A stretch of DNA of 64,000 nt from Nannochloropsis salina CCMP1776 (Eukaryota > Sar > Eustigmatophyceae > Eustigmatales > Monodopsidaceae): positions 42,415 through 106,414 of the forward strand of contig SDOX01000096.1 in assembly GCA_004565275.1 (NCBI GenBank), read 5' to 3'. Under the pieces are notes generated by a model that had not been told where the DNA came from, searched no databases, and saw nothing but the letters and a program-made list of their open reading frames with translations. The position numbers were made by a program, and so were the translations under genes. Position 1 is the stretch's first letter; each line of letters begins with the position of its first letter. This document shows, piece by piece, positions 21,954 to 32,420 of the stretch.

Positions 21954-23642
21954 CTACAATAGAGCCTCCTCTGACAAAATCGTCTCCTCTACTTCCCCTG
22001 CTTCCCCCTCCGTCTCCATAATCGTCTCTCGTCTGACGACACACTGCGCCCCTGCTGGCAATATGTCGTCTCCTGCACTCACCGTTCCTGCCTTGCCACG
22101 ACCGTATCCGTCCATCCTCAGACCCCGTTCAAATTCTTCGTGCATGTGCTCCAACACCTCTCCCATCGTGCCCAAAAGGCCCGAAGGACGCGTGTTGTGC
22201 GCCGTGTGGCGGTCCTTGTGGACAGAAACGTCACCAGCACCTTTCCCGCTTTCCTTCGTAGAGGCCGCGCTACCTGCCGGCTTCTCACGCGAGGTTCGAT
22301 TGATCGGCTCGCTTGTAGGTGGAGGAGACTCATTCGACGCCTGTTGCCATCCCTCTCGATGTGTTTCACCTTCTTGCACGTTATGGCGAACGCTCTCATC
22401 GGACGCTTTACCCACACAAAACGTGACTTTCTTGTCCGTTGAAACAGATTCCCGGGATGGGGCCGTGTCGGCCGCCTCCTTCACTTTCATTCCCTCTTCC
22501 TGCCCTCTCTCTTCCATTTCCCCCGCTGCCCCTCCTTCTGTTGTACCTTCAAAAGCACTTCGCTCACTCGCGCTCCGTGCGGCTCGCTCCAAACGCTCTA
22601 TTCCTTTGTTAATCTTATCAGCCATCTGCGCCGTCGAGAGAGATGGTCGTCCGGCACTGCCCACCTCCTTGTGCTCCTCCCCATCCGTTGAAACTGTGAG
22701 GGGTCTAGCCACAGCCTTATAAACCTTCTCCGCCATTCTTTCACTCACTAGGTTAGCCAGCTGTTCCACTTGTTCCACACCCTTATTCATCTCCTCCAAG
22801 CCCGCTGAAGGTGCAGGAAGGTGCTTGGAGATGGCTGCGGCTGCTTGGGATGCCATGGACTCCGCAATACGCTCTGCCTCCGCCGTGAGCTCACCTGCGT
22901 GTGCGATCTGTGAATTGATCAAAGACGTCCCTTGAGCCGGCGATGGTGCAAGGCCTCGAATGATCTCTACTGCCTGCTTCGTTGCATCTTCTGCGATGCT
23001 TTCCGCTTTTCCCAACACATCGCCTGCACGCTCAAGCTCTGCATTCACCCTGTCGACGCCCTGCGCAACTGGAGGAAGCTGACTCTGAAGCGAGGCAGTC
23101 GCCTTTCGAAGGATGGCGGATACGAAGTTTTCCGCAGCTGCTAGCGTCTTTTCTACTTCTTCCACGCCCTCGTTGGCAAACTCTGCGGACTTGGCTGGAT
23201 CAGGAAGTGTAGACGTGACCGAACCGACTATTTTTTGTATCAGACCGCCCATGCGTGCCCCAGCCTTTTCCAGTCTCTGGTTTATAATGTCCAACGCCTT
23301 GGCAGGAGAAAAAACAAATGCTGACATCCTAGGGCTAGATGGAGTGACACCCCCAGCGTCAGCCTCAGGATCAGCTTCATTCCCTCGCATGCCTTCAATG
23401 CCTGAAATCGGCCTGCCCATGAACTCCTTGCTTGAGCCCGAATTGCCCGAGCTGGCACATATCTGATCACTTCCGCTTGGTCTCAACATATCTCTAGAAA
23501 TGCGATCACTAGATCGTCTACCAGCCCCCGCGCCTACGGCCATTTTAGCGTCGACTAATTCTGCTCCCTCATCCGATGATGCTCTCACAGAGGCCCGGAT
23601 TACAGCTATCGGGGCAATAGTATTCACAGTTGTCGATCGCAT
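21954..23642 (-). CDS. Protein with five 43-residue amphipathic helical repeats
   Basis: Single-exon gene of 562 residues. Residues about 110-310 consist of tandem 43-residue units. Three exact-length units start VDRVNAELERAGDVLGKA, TSLINSQIAHAGELTAEA and AEFANEGVEEVEKTLAAA, flanked by a diverged unit at each end. Each unit reads as two helices broken by a proline turn near 'LP.PA.G'. The pattern resembles LEA-, apolipoprotein- or perilipin-like surface-binding proteins, but I see no named family. The N-terminal ~100 residues are Ser/Ala/Arg-rich and could include a targeting sequence. The C-terminal half is acidic, low-complexity and probably disordered. Its role is unknown. Binding to a membrane or lipid-droplet surface is one possibility by analogy. 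Confidence 0.75.
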   Translation of the reverse strand: MRSTTVNTIAPIAVIRASVRASSDEGAELVDAKMAVGAGAGRRSSDRISRDMLRPSGSDQICASSGNSGSSKEFMGRPISGIEGMRGNEADPEADAGGVTPSSPRMSAFVFSPAKALDIINQRLEKAGARMGGLIQKIVGSVTSTLPDPAKSAEFANEGVEEVEKTLAAAENFVSAILRKATASLQSQLPPVAQGVDRVNAELERAGDVLGKAESIAEDATKQAVEIIRGLAPSPAQGTSLINSQIAHAGELTAEAERIAESMASQAAAAISKHLPAPSAGLEEMNKGVEQVEQLANLVSERMAEKVYKAVARPLTVSTDGEEHKEVGSAGRPSLSTAQMADKINKGIERLERAARSASERSAFEGTTEGGAAGEMEERGQEEGMKVKEAADTAPSRESVSTDKKVTFCVGKASDESVRHNVQEGETHREGWQQASNESPPPTSEPINRTSREKPAGSAASTKESGKGAGDVSVHKDRHTAHNTRPSGLLGTMGEVLEHMHEEFERGLRMDGYGRGKAGTVSAGDDILPAGAQCVVRRETIMETEGEAGEVEETILSEEALL

Positions 23643-24199
23643 GGCTGCTTGGATGATAAGGTTTTCTTTAGATTTATGCGCTTAAACCTTTTCCCCAACT
23701 CGACTGCTTCAAATACCCCAACATAACAGTTTTAAGTGTGTGTGAAAAAAGCCGTATGTTAGGTATTCCATATCTCCTTCATATATATCACTTCTAAAAT
23801 ATAAAAAAGCAAAGCAGAACATTAGGAAAATCTCCTTCGCTTCGAGGCCAAGAAGAGGGCAAAAACTTTCCAAAAGCCGTGTGGAAAAGCAAAAGTTATG
23901 GGGGCAGGAGGTTCAACTTGGTTGATCCGAAACGGGCGAGAAGTAACTCAGGTGTGTACGGCCCTGAGAAATGAGGTTGACGACACACTGCGAGACACAC
24001 TTTTATCCTTAATCAGTGCGCTCTCGCTTACGTCGAGCCACTTTTTCTCCACTTGCCACAGTTATCTTTTCTATACATCTCAAATTATTTTGTGAAGCCC
24101 TATATTCGGTCACATGAATCGCCTTTTCAGGGAGTGCGCACAAGGTTTCCGGGGCGGATGATGCCTTGACTAATGGACCACGCAACTTAACACAGGACG
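23643..24199. promoter_or_regulatory. Divergent promoter region
   Basis: Lies between the repeat-protein gene and the LYR gene. An ATG at 23898 opens a short frame with a good donor (CTCAG|GTGTGT) at 23951, but I could not join it in frame to the LYR exon. Confidence 0.4.
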
Positions 24200-24613
24200 A
24201 TGCCTCATCCACTTCTGATGGGCTGGCTCTTTAAACAGGCCAATCTCATGAACCTGTACGGAGCCATGAAGGCATACGGTTTCCATCGGGTATATCGTCG
24301 CCTCTTGGAGGCGAACAACCGGCTTATGGACAATTCGCAAGACAGGCGCATTGTCCGTGAGAACATTAAGCAGGCCATGCGTGCACCCAATCACGTAGTC
24401 GAGATCCTAGATGAATCCCACACGGTGGCTTTCCTTACTCGGTATGCTAAGGAGCTGACGACAGGTCTAGAAACCAGGGCGCCGCCTTTTTTCGTGAATG
24501 CTGCCAGGATCGTGTTGCAGAAAACACCGATAGGCAGGCTGCTGGGAGTTTTTTCGGATTGGCAAGACACAAGTCGTAGGAAGAAGGGCACCCCACCGAA
24601 GCCACCAACTTGA
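24200..24613 (+). CDS. LYR-motif (Complex1_LYR) family protein
   Basis: A 137-residue open frame. The core MKAYGFHRVYRRLLEANN has the signature of LYR proteins: a Y-R-x-LL element followed by a helix with RRIVRENIKQAMR and a distal hydrophobic F (VAFLTRYAKELTTG). Members are small mitochondrial matrix proteins that act as assembly factors for iron-sulfur or respiratory complexes, or as subunits bound by acyl carrier protein. Which member this is cannot be decided. Starts at 24200, 24218 or 24248 are all possible; the longest is listed. The basic C-terminal tail ends GTPPKPPT. Confidence 0.65.
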   Translation: MPHPLLMGWLFKQANLMNLYGAMKAYGFHRVYRRLLEANNRLMDNSQDRRIVRENIKQAMRAPNHVVEILDESHTVAFLTRYAKELTTGLETRAPPFFVNAARIVLQKTPIGRLLGVFSDWQDTSRRKKGTPPKPPT

Positions 24614-25288
24614 TGTAAGACTCAGGAAGAAGGAGCCCTCGTGTGCAAAGGGAAGACGTGGGCGATTGAGATGCTGCACGATGGTGCCGCCGCAGCGTGA
24701 CATAGATGAGCGGACACGCGATGTTAAATTAGGCTCACTTTGTACACAATTCAATCGCATTTGGATAATCGATTAAAACTCTCGACGGTAGCCGCTGCCT
24801 TTTTCTTTCATGAAAATGACCCTCCACTATGATTTGTGATGCCCTATCTCTAATTATTCCCTCACCCTTGTACCCCTCCCGGGGCCTTCGAGTTCTGAGA
24901 GCGTCTGTGAGTCCGCTGAGGACTTGCGACTGCAAGCAAGCTTGTAGAATGCCTGATGAATATTCCTCCCTCGTCCCGCACAGCCCGTGACCCCTCCAAA
25001 GGGCCGGGCTCGGCCCCTCTTCGAACTGCAGCCTCCCTCCCCGCCGACCTTCCTATATACACTGTGCATGCCTCAACGCTTCTGTGATTACAAACAGCTC
25101 GGAGCCCTTCCGTTGAGTAAAAAGGCAGGCTTCTAAATTTCTGTACAGGAAAAACGGCCCTCTTTCTGGCTCTTCCCCGCCCTCTGGATCTGACATTCGC
25201 TCATCGAATCCTTCAACTCCCTGCAGCCCACTCTTTTATCAATATCACATCCTCCTCCTTTTCAGACCCCTCCCTTTCCCCCCCGTCG
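24614..25288. other. Convergent intergenic region
   Basis: Lies between the 3' ends of the LYR gene and the F-box gene. No gene recognised. Confidence 0.45.
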
Positions 25289-27670
25289 TCACCCCTCCTT
25301 GAGCAGAGAGCGGAAGAACTGGTGTATCCCGTTGGTGTTGAGGGTCATAAAGGTGATGGAGATGTACGACTGGTGCTCTTCGTACCGCTCCACGTCCCCC
25401 CCCGCCAGTCGGTACAGCTTCTCCTGCTCCTCCACGCCCCCTCCCTCCCTCCCCCCCTCGCCATCCTCTCCCGCGGCCTCCGGGCAGACGTGAAAGCCGA
25501 TAGTGACGGTCATGCTCTCCCCGTCGTAAGCGGGGCACATCAAGGGGGACCAGTGGTCGAGGAAGCAGGAGATGGAGCCTTCGGGCAGGAAGGGCTCCCA
25601 GTAGGCGAGCGGCGCCTCGGTCAGGTAGGCCGCGTCCTTCCTGGTGGACCAGAGGAGGGCCATGCGCCCCGTCCGCTCGTCCGTGACGGTCACGCGGACC
25701 GAGAGCGCCGCGCCGAACTCCGGGAGGTGCCCTCGTCCGAAGTAGTCCTCCATAGAGGCGAAGCGGCGGCGCAGGGGGTCGCGGCTGGCGGCCGAGAAGG
25801 CGGGCCCGGGGAGCTCGCGTCGGTGCGGCCCGCCCATGCGCAGAGAGGTGAAGCCGCCTTGTTGGTCCATCTGCACGCGGATGGGGCCTGAGGCGGAGAG
25901 CATGCGCAGACCGTCCATGGCGTCCCACACCTCGAAGGAGAGCGAGAAGCCGTCCTCCAGGGCCTCGCCCATCCAAGCCCGCCGGTGCAGGAGGCAGTGC
26001 CCGTACTTGAGCAGGTAGCCGCGGAAGTCCTCCCCCCCGCCCCCCCCCCCCGCCCTCCCCCCCGCCCNNNNNNNNNNNNNNNNNNNNNNNNNNNNNNNNN
26101 NNNNNNNNNNNNNNNNNNNNNNNNNNNNNNNNNNNNNNNNNNNNNNNNNNNNNNNNNNNNNNNNNNNCGTCGGCGCGGCACCGCCAGGACAGGGAGCAGG
26201 CCCTCGGCCACGGGCCGCCAGTACTCCTCCCAGCAGGCGAGGGCGTGGAAGCGGCGGTTGACGAGGGAGAGGGCGGTGAGGACGGCGCGGGCCTCCTCGG
26301 GCCGTGCCCGATGGAGGAGGAAGGGGAAGATCATGTGGAGGAGGTCGGGGGAGGAGAGAGCGCTCAGGCGGGCGGAGAGGAAGGGCAGGGGCGCCGAGGG
26401 AAGGAAGGCCGGGGAGGGGTAGGCGACGGAGGGGGACGAGAGGGCGTGGGAGAGGGAGCTGAGGGCGAGAAGCGTGGAGGAGGAGGAGGAGGAGGGGAAA
26501 AGGGAGGAGGGAGACGGGGAGGGGGAGGAGGGAAAGGCCGGTTGGTGGGCGTGGTGCAGGTGCTGCTGGTAGTGATGCCGGTGGAGGGGGGGGGGCGGAG
26601 GGAGTAGGGAGGAGGGCTTGGGAGGCGGGGGTCCGGGCAGCGAGGTCTCTGTGGACCCGCCTGGGGCCCGGCCCCGAGCCTCCTCTCCGCCCCCTCCTCC
26701 TCCCTGCCTCCGGCTTGGGCAACCCGCGTCTGCCGTCACCAGCTGGAGGGAGGAGAGGGAGGAAAGGGAGGGGAGGGAGGGCGGGATGGAGGAAGGTAAA
26801 GAGGAGGGGGAGGAAGCTCCATCGCCGAGGGCGCCCGCAGCTGCCGACGGCCCACTTTGCACGTTGCCGTGGCATGTGAAGGAGCAGGGAGAGGAGAAGG
26901 AGGGGGAAGCGGCGGACGGGGGCGAGGCGAAGGAGGGGGAGGAGGAGCCGAAGGAGGAGGCTGTCGCGGGGCACGTGGAGGAGGAGGGGGAGGTGCAAGG
27001 GGAGGAAAATGGAGAGGCGATCAACCCCACCCTGCTATGGACCTTCTCGCCGCGGCCGGCGCCGCTGGCACGGTGGTCTGATGGGGCCCAAGCACAGGCG
27101 TCGCTGTCAGCAGTCTCCGAGTCTTCCTCCCCCTCCAACAAGTCCTGCAAAACAGCCACCAGTTTCCTGAATCTGCGTCTAGCCTGAGCTGAGAGAGGCG
27201 TCGCGCCCTTATGCCCGGGGGGGCCGGGGCGGACCGAAGAGGAGGGAGTGGTCGGGCTTGGGAGTGGCAACACTGAGCCCGCAGGGAGGGAGGGGGCGGC
27301 TGCAGCAGCTCTAAGGCCTTGCTGGCCTGGACGTGTATGGGAAGAGGCTTGCGGTGCAAGAGGCTTTTGTAATGCTGTAGGTTATTGGATCGAGAAAGGG
27401 CATTATAAGTCGTCAACAAAGACGCGGAGAAGAAGGCGACCGGTCGGACTCCTTCATAGCTTCTCGGTTCATGAGTACGCACACACTGCTACAAACAATG
27501 ATCAATTGCATATCTTGTCTCCTGATAACGTGTTGAACGAGCACTGCGCGATGCCTTAGGGAAAACAGCGGGTGCATACCTTCATCGTGGTGAGGAAGGA
27601 GGTCTGAAAGCGCTGCAAGCAAGGACAGGAGCTGCACTGTCTCCCCGTGCCCCTGACTTCCCTCTTCCAT
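25289..27670 (-). CDS. F-box protein with C-terminal domain of unknown function, interrupted by assembly gap
   Basis: Exons about 27580-27670 and 25289-27272, minus strand. The first encodes MEEGSQGHGETVQLLSLL; the splice (GAAG|GTATGC to GGGCTCAG) keeps phase. After a long Ser/Pro-rich linker comes an F-box: LSSPDLLHMIFPFLL, then VLTALSLVNRRFHALA and WEEYW. This suggests a substrate adaptor for an SCF ubiquitin ligase. Beyond the gap the protein continues with GYLLKYGHCLLHRRAW and a ~240-residue domain ending in SYISITFMTLNTNG, which I do not recognise. The frame upstream and downstream of the gap differs, as expected if the 100 Ns do not reflect the real length. Start choice is uncertain because the frame is open further upstream. 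Confidence 0.65.
26068..26167. other. Assembly gap of 100 Ns
   Basis: Exactly 100 Ns, the conventional placeholder for a gap of unknown size. It directly follows a C-run (about 26035-26067) inside the F-box gene. Confidence 0.99.
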
Positions 27671-28216
27671 ATCGCTTTCCTTGCGCACTGTGCGTGATTG
27701 TAGGATGGTTATGTGGAGGCTTCCCATCTCTATCAACTTAAAGTGACTTTGGATACTTTCGGTCCAAGGCAATAGAAAGAGACATCCTCCCTTAAACGTG
27801 TCACAACTTTGAGGATGAAAGCGGCCATTTCGGTAAGTGTAGCGTCCGTATTGTGGGTATGCGCACACAACGGTGAAGCGTGGTAAATGACGAGCTAAAG
27901 CATGCTATAGGGCGAGCGGAAAGAACGCGGCCGCCACTTGTAGCACTCGGGCTTCTCTAGCGTCGCCCTGCTCGCCCTGGCGGCCCTGGGTCATCCTACG
28001 TTTCCAATGATGCGCATTTTTTATCGTATAATCTCACAATGTCGACGTATGTTCCTGTACACAACGTATCTCACAGACTTAAAGAGCCAAAAAAGAAGGT
28101 CGACGACACAAAAGCTGCCTGTCCGACCTCCCATCCCCTCTCCACCACGAGCGGCATCTCAGAGCCTCAATGCCTGAAATTGTTTAATTTCTGATCAAAT
28201 CGTCTGAGAAGTTTGG
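27671..28216. promoter_or_regulatory. Divergent promoter region
   Basis: Lies between the F-box gene and the DnaJ gene. The minus-strand frame of F-box exon 1 stays open to about 27868, so some of this may be 5' UTR or coding. Nothing else is recognised. Confidence 0.4.
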
Positions 28217-29817
28217 ATGGAGCGGAAAGCCTGGGCATTCATATGCTTGATTTGGTGCATACTAATCGCTTCCACGACCTCTTTTGACTTTTTCCAGGTA
28301 GGATGAATGCCGGCCTCTCACCGTGTCCTTCATGGCCCCCGTCCTCCCCTCGTTATGTCATGGTACTTCTCCACGACATCATGCCGATAATTATTCATTG
28401 CTTTCCTTGGGTCCTTGAACTCTCCTCTTGACATTCTTCTACCTATACTTGTCCTTCTTAAACTTTCTCGCCCTTTTCTAGTCTCGTACTACTAGCGGCG
28501 GCAGCTTCTTTGGCGGCAGCGGAGGCTTCCCAGGGGGTCCTGGAGGGTTTTATCGCCCAGACAGCGGCGGAGATGGAGAGAACGGCGGAGATAGCGACCA
28601 AGGGGGCTACTACGCGACGCTGGGCATCCCAAAAACGAGCACCCTGAGCGAGGTCAAGCGCGCCTACCGGCGTCTCGTCGTGCGCCTGCACCCCGACAAA
28701 GGCGGGGACGAGAAGGCGTTCAAGGCCTTGCAGGAGGCCTACGAGGTCCTCTCAGACCCCGCAAAGAGGAGGCTCTACGATGCCTACGGCAAAGCAGGCG
28801 TGGAGATGGGGAGCGGGGCCCAGGGAGGGAGGCCAGAGGACGTGTTCTCCTCCTTCTTCGGATCGGGCCGGGCGCGCGGCTTTGGCGGAACGGGCGGCCC
28901 CCGACGGTCTCCCAACCTGTACCTGCAGGTGGAGCTGACCCTGGAGGAGCTCTTCAAAGGCGCGACGCGGAAGGTGCGCCTGAACCGACAGAAGGTAGTG
29001 GACCGGCGGCTTGTGGTAGAGCCCAAGGTCTTGGAGGCCGCCTTCGAGCGGGGCATGCAGGACGGGGCGCGTCTGGTGCTGGCGGGGGAGGCGGAGGGGC
29101 TGGGGAATGCGGCCCCCGGGGACATCGTCATCCAGGTCAGGCGGGTCTGGCGCCAGGGACGAGGCTCGTGCGCCTCCAGGACTCCCACGGGCGCCTCACC
29201 CCCCCCTCTCTCCCTCCCCCTCCCACCATCAGGTTCGCGAGCTCAAGCATCCCACCTTCGTCCGCCGGAACGCCGACCTGCTCTGCGAGATGAAAGTGAC
29301 GCTCACGGAGGCCTTGACGGGCTTTGAGCGACCCTTACGCCACCTGGACGGTCGGCAGCTGTGGGTGAAGGGGAAGGCGGGGCAGGTGACGAGGCCGGGC
29401 TCGGTGTGGCTCTTGGAGGGGGAGGGCATGCCCGTGCGGGGGGAGCCCTCCTTGCGCGGCCGCCTCTTCATCAAGTTCGCGGTCGTCTTCCCCCCGAGTC
29501 TGGCCAACCTGACGAAGGAGGAGGTGGAGAGACTTAAGGCGGTGCTTCCCAAGGCGCCCGCCTTCGTGCGGGGGAAGGAGGCGGAGGAGGCGGAGGAGCT
29601 CAGGCCGGGAGACCCCAGGTCCTTCGGGCGGTGGGGGGGAGGCGAGGGGGCGGGCGGGACGAGGGGGTGGGAGGAGGAGGAGGAGGAGGAGGAGGAGGCA
29701 GGCTGGGGGGGAGGCGTTCAGGCCGTACGGGGGCATGCCGAGGGGGAGGCGAGGTCCAGTGCTCGCAGCAGTGAGAGGGGGGGGGAGGGGGGAAGGGAGG
29801 GAGGAGAGAGCGTTTGA
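28217..29817 (+). CDS. Secretory-pathway DnaJ (HSP40) co-chaperone
   Basis: Exons 28217-28297, 28482-29135 and 29233-29817 give 439 residues in phase. Residues 1-23 are a signal peptide (MERKAWAFICLIWCILIAS). A Gly-rich segment leads to the J domain (YYATLGIPKTSTLSEVKRAY) with the HPD tripeptide in RLHPDKGGDE, followed by a second G-rich region. Two beta-rich C-terminal client-binding segments follow: LYLQVELTLEELFKGATRKV, then VRELKHPTFVRRNADLLCE with EALTGFERPLRHLDGR. There is no CXXCXGXG zinc finger, so it is type II (DnaJB-like). The likely role is to stimulate a lumenal Hsp70 and deliver clients. The tail is poly-Glu and Gly-rich, with no KDEL-type retention signal. Confidence 0.88.
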
Positions 29818-29999
29818 AAATGTGAAAAATGACACAATAGCATCGCGGGGAAACCCGAAAGTAGAAGCGAGCGGGCGTTGTATGGCTGTGGTCTTGCCGA
29901 TCGATTTTTGATTTCAAACTGTAGTGAGCGCCTGGAAAAAGCGTGTCTGGCCCGCGACGCGAAGCCCGTCCCTGGAGCCTACTCCCCCCCCCCCTAGCT

Positions 30000-31961
30000 T
30001 TATTCCGTCGGCGCCACGGCAGCGCCTCCCTCATCCCCTCTCCCCTCCTCCTCTCCCTCCAGCACCCGCGCCGCCTCCTTCTCGAGCATGCCCATGACCT
30101 TGGCCATGGCCTCCGTGGCCGTGGTCGCGAGGGAGGGCGGGGGGGAGGGCGGGAGGGGAGGGAGAGGGTCGTCCTCTCCGCGTTCGTAGACGGCGCGGAG
30201 ACCCTCCTCGTAGGCCTGGAGGGAGGGCCACCGGTAGGCGTGGGGGAGCATCTGGCACTCCACCAGCCCCGTCCCTGAGGGAATACCCTCCGCCGCCCAG
30301 ATCTTCTCCACGCCTGGGGAGGGAAGGGAGGAAGGGAAGGAGTGGGGAAGGATAGCGGAGAGCGAGGGAGGGAGACTAAGTCGGCCCGAGCTACCAACGC
30401 CGTCGGGGACCTGGCAACGCTCACGGGACTCGCGGCGAACGAAGGAAGGGTGGGAGGGCGGGCACGGAGGAGGGAGGGAGGTAGGGAGGAAGGGAGGGAG
30501 GGAGGAAGGGAGGGAAGAGGAAGGGTGTGCGAGCGGAAGAGGGTACCTCGGAGGCGGATGAGCACGACCGGTAGGTTGTACTGCTGCTGCATCTTGAACA
30601 TTCCCCGCTGGATCTTACTCAGGGTCGGGGGGGCGGGGTTGCGCCTTCCCTCGAAGGAGAGGGCGATGGAGAGCTTGTCCTGCAGCACCGCCCTGTCCAC
30701 AGCCTCGTAGACAGACTTGACGCTCTGGGAGGTTAGAGCCAGGATGAGTCCGTGAGGGTGCTGAGTGAGACTACAGTGACGGTCTTGCAGGGATGACAGG
30801 AGGGAGCGAAGGGGGGAGGAAGGAAGGGAAGGAGGGAGGGAGGGAAGGAAGGAGGGAGGGAAGGAGGGAGGGAGGATGAGGGAGCGCACCTCTTTACAAT
30901 ATTTGTTGTCCCCCTCCTTCAGGGAGCTGCTGCCCAGGATCTTGATGGGCACGCCGCCCGTGAGCGTGAACATGCGTTTGACGAGGGGGATGGTCCCGAG
31001 CTTCTCCCAGTAGATGAGGCGGACGCGCTGGATGGCTTGGCGGGAGAGGGACAGGTACATGGTGTGCTGGGGGGGGGGAAAGGGACGAGGAAAAGGGAAG
31101 ACGTTGGAAATTGCGGGGGATGGAGAGCAATGCGCAATGGAATAGGGAAAAGCATCCTTAACGAGGGGATGCCGACGTCTAGGAAAACAACGAGGAAGGG
31201 CGGAGGTGAAGGGTAGCAGGAGAGGATACCTGAATGAAGAAGAGATCCATGAACGAGATGTGGTTGGACGTGAGGATGAATTGCTCAAAGTCTCTGTGGT
31301 TGTGATTTTCCGAGCAGGATGGGGGATTCAGCGTGAGCGAAGGGTGCGTGCAGATGGAGTCACCCAAGTCCTAAAAGGAGCCAGACAGTCATCGAGAAAC
31401 ACGCCACACTCCATCGCACTGGCGCCTTCGTTGCCACCAAGGTATGCATCCACCCTCTTGTTCGATTGGCTACAGCTTACATCGGTTGCGGTGGCAGCTT
31501 GACCTTGATAGTGATCCAGGGAATGAACTTGAGAGCCCAGCTGGTAATCATGCAGATCGCGTACACCGATCGCCCTGGTCATTGGTGTGAGCAGATACAC
31601 ATTTATATATGTTTTCCCGTGCAATTTAGGCGAGGAAATATTTTCCCAGGAGCATCTGTTCACGTTGGGGAGTGGGGCGAGTCTACTTCCTCCCCTCCCA
31701 AGCCCTTTGCGTACCTTGTGCCTTCTTAGTGTCCCGAGTGAAAGCATGAATCAGCAAGGCTGCCGCTACATTTACAGTCGTCGCGCTCAAGAGCACGCTT
31801 ACTACGTAGGAAGCTCGAAAGAGGGACAGCGCTTGTCCCAAAAAAGACGGGGGCTTCGAGGAGGCGGCCTTGGCCAAAGTGTTGTCTTCAACGGGAGGCT
31901 CGGAGCCAATACCTTGCTCCCCTTCCAAGGTAGGAGCTCGTGGGGAGGAAGCAGATGCCAT
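30000..31961 (-). CDS. Lysophospholipid acyltransferase-like (PlsC family) membrane protein
   Basis: Six minus-strand exons: 31715-31961, 31481-31574, 31230-31293, 30890-31066, 30547-30724, 30000-30313. They total 357 residues with all phases agreeing. Two N-terminal membrane helices (ASYVVSVLLSATTVNVAAAL and VYAICMITSWALKFIPW) precede the catalytic NHxxxxD box, here SNHISFMDLFF. Block II is around GVPIKILGSS. Block III, usually FPEGTR, is ALSFEGRRNPA. Block IV is LPVVLIRLRG. The family transfers acyl groups to lysophospholipids or lysophosphatidate in the ER or plastid envelope. The missing proline and threonine of FPEGT set it apart from classic AGPAT and resemble the LCLAT/TAZ-like branches. 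It probably contributes to membrane or storage lipid synthesis. Introns carry long GGGA/TCCC tracts. Confidence 0.85.
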
Positions 31962-32420
31962 TTCGCTTTACCAAGGCCTGTTGCTGTGCCATTTGAAGGT
32001 GAAAGTGTGGTCCACGCCGGTTGGGTAGTAAGTATCCGTTGCGGAGGGCGATAAGCTTTTATGAGGTGAGGAGGTTGGATTGACCAGCGATTTACAGGCC
32101 GCCTCTCGTTTTCCACAGTGAAGGGTTAGCTATGAAGTACATAAATACAATACTTTTAGTATTACTGAGATGCCGAGAAGACATTCATCTTCAAGTTCCC
32201 ATTATCGTTCGTTTACGACGCCTGCCCGCTGTCCTAACTTCATCGCGCTCTATATTTCTTTTGATTTCCCCACGTTTTCGTTCGAATGCTTCTTATAGCT
32301 TTTCTCATGCCTTTCAGCTTCTTCCATGTTACAAATCACCATCCTTTCCGTCACAATGGGGCACTCTAAACCCGCTCGGCAGCACCCGCCTGACCCAAGG
32401 GTCCTAGCCAGTCACAGAGG
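31962..32420. other. Intergenic region between two minus-strand genes
   Basis: Holds the 3' end of the fibrillin gene and the promoter of the acyltransferase gene. No further gene is seen. Confidence 0.45.

Noticed and set aside
23898-23951. Possible first exon (MGAGGSTWLIRNGREVTQ) for the LYR protein
   Set aside because: No acceptor gives an open join to the LYR frame.
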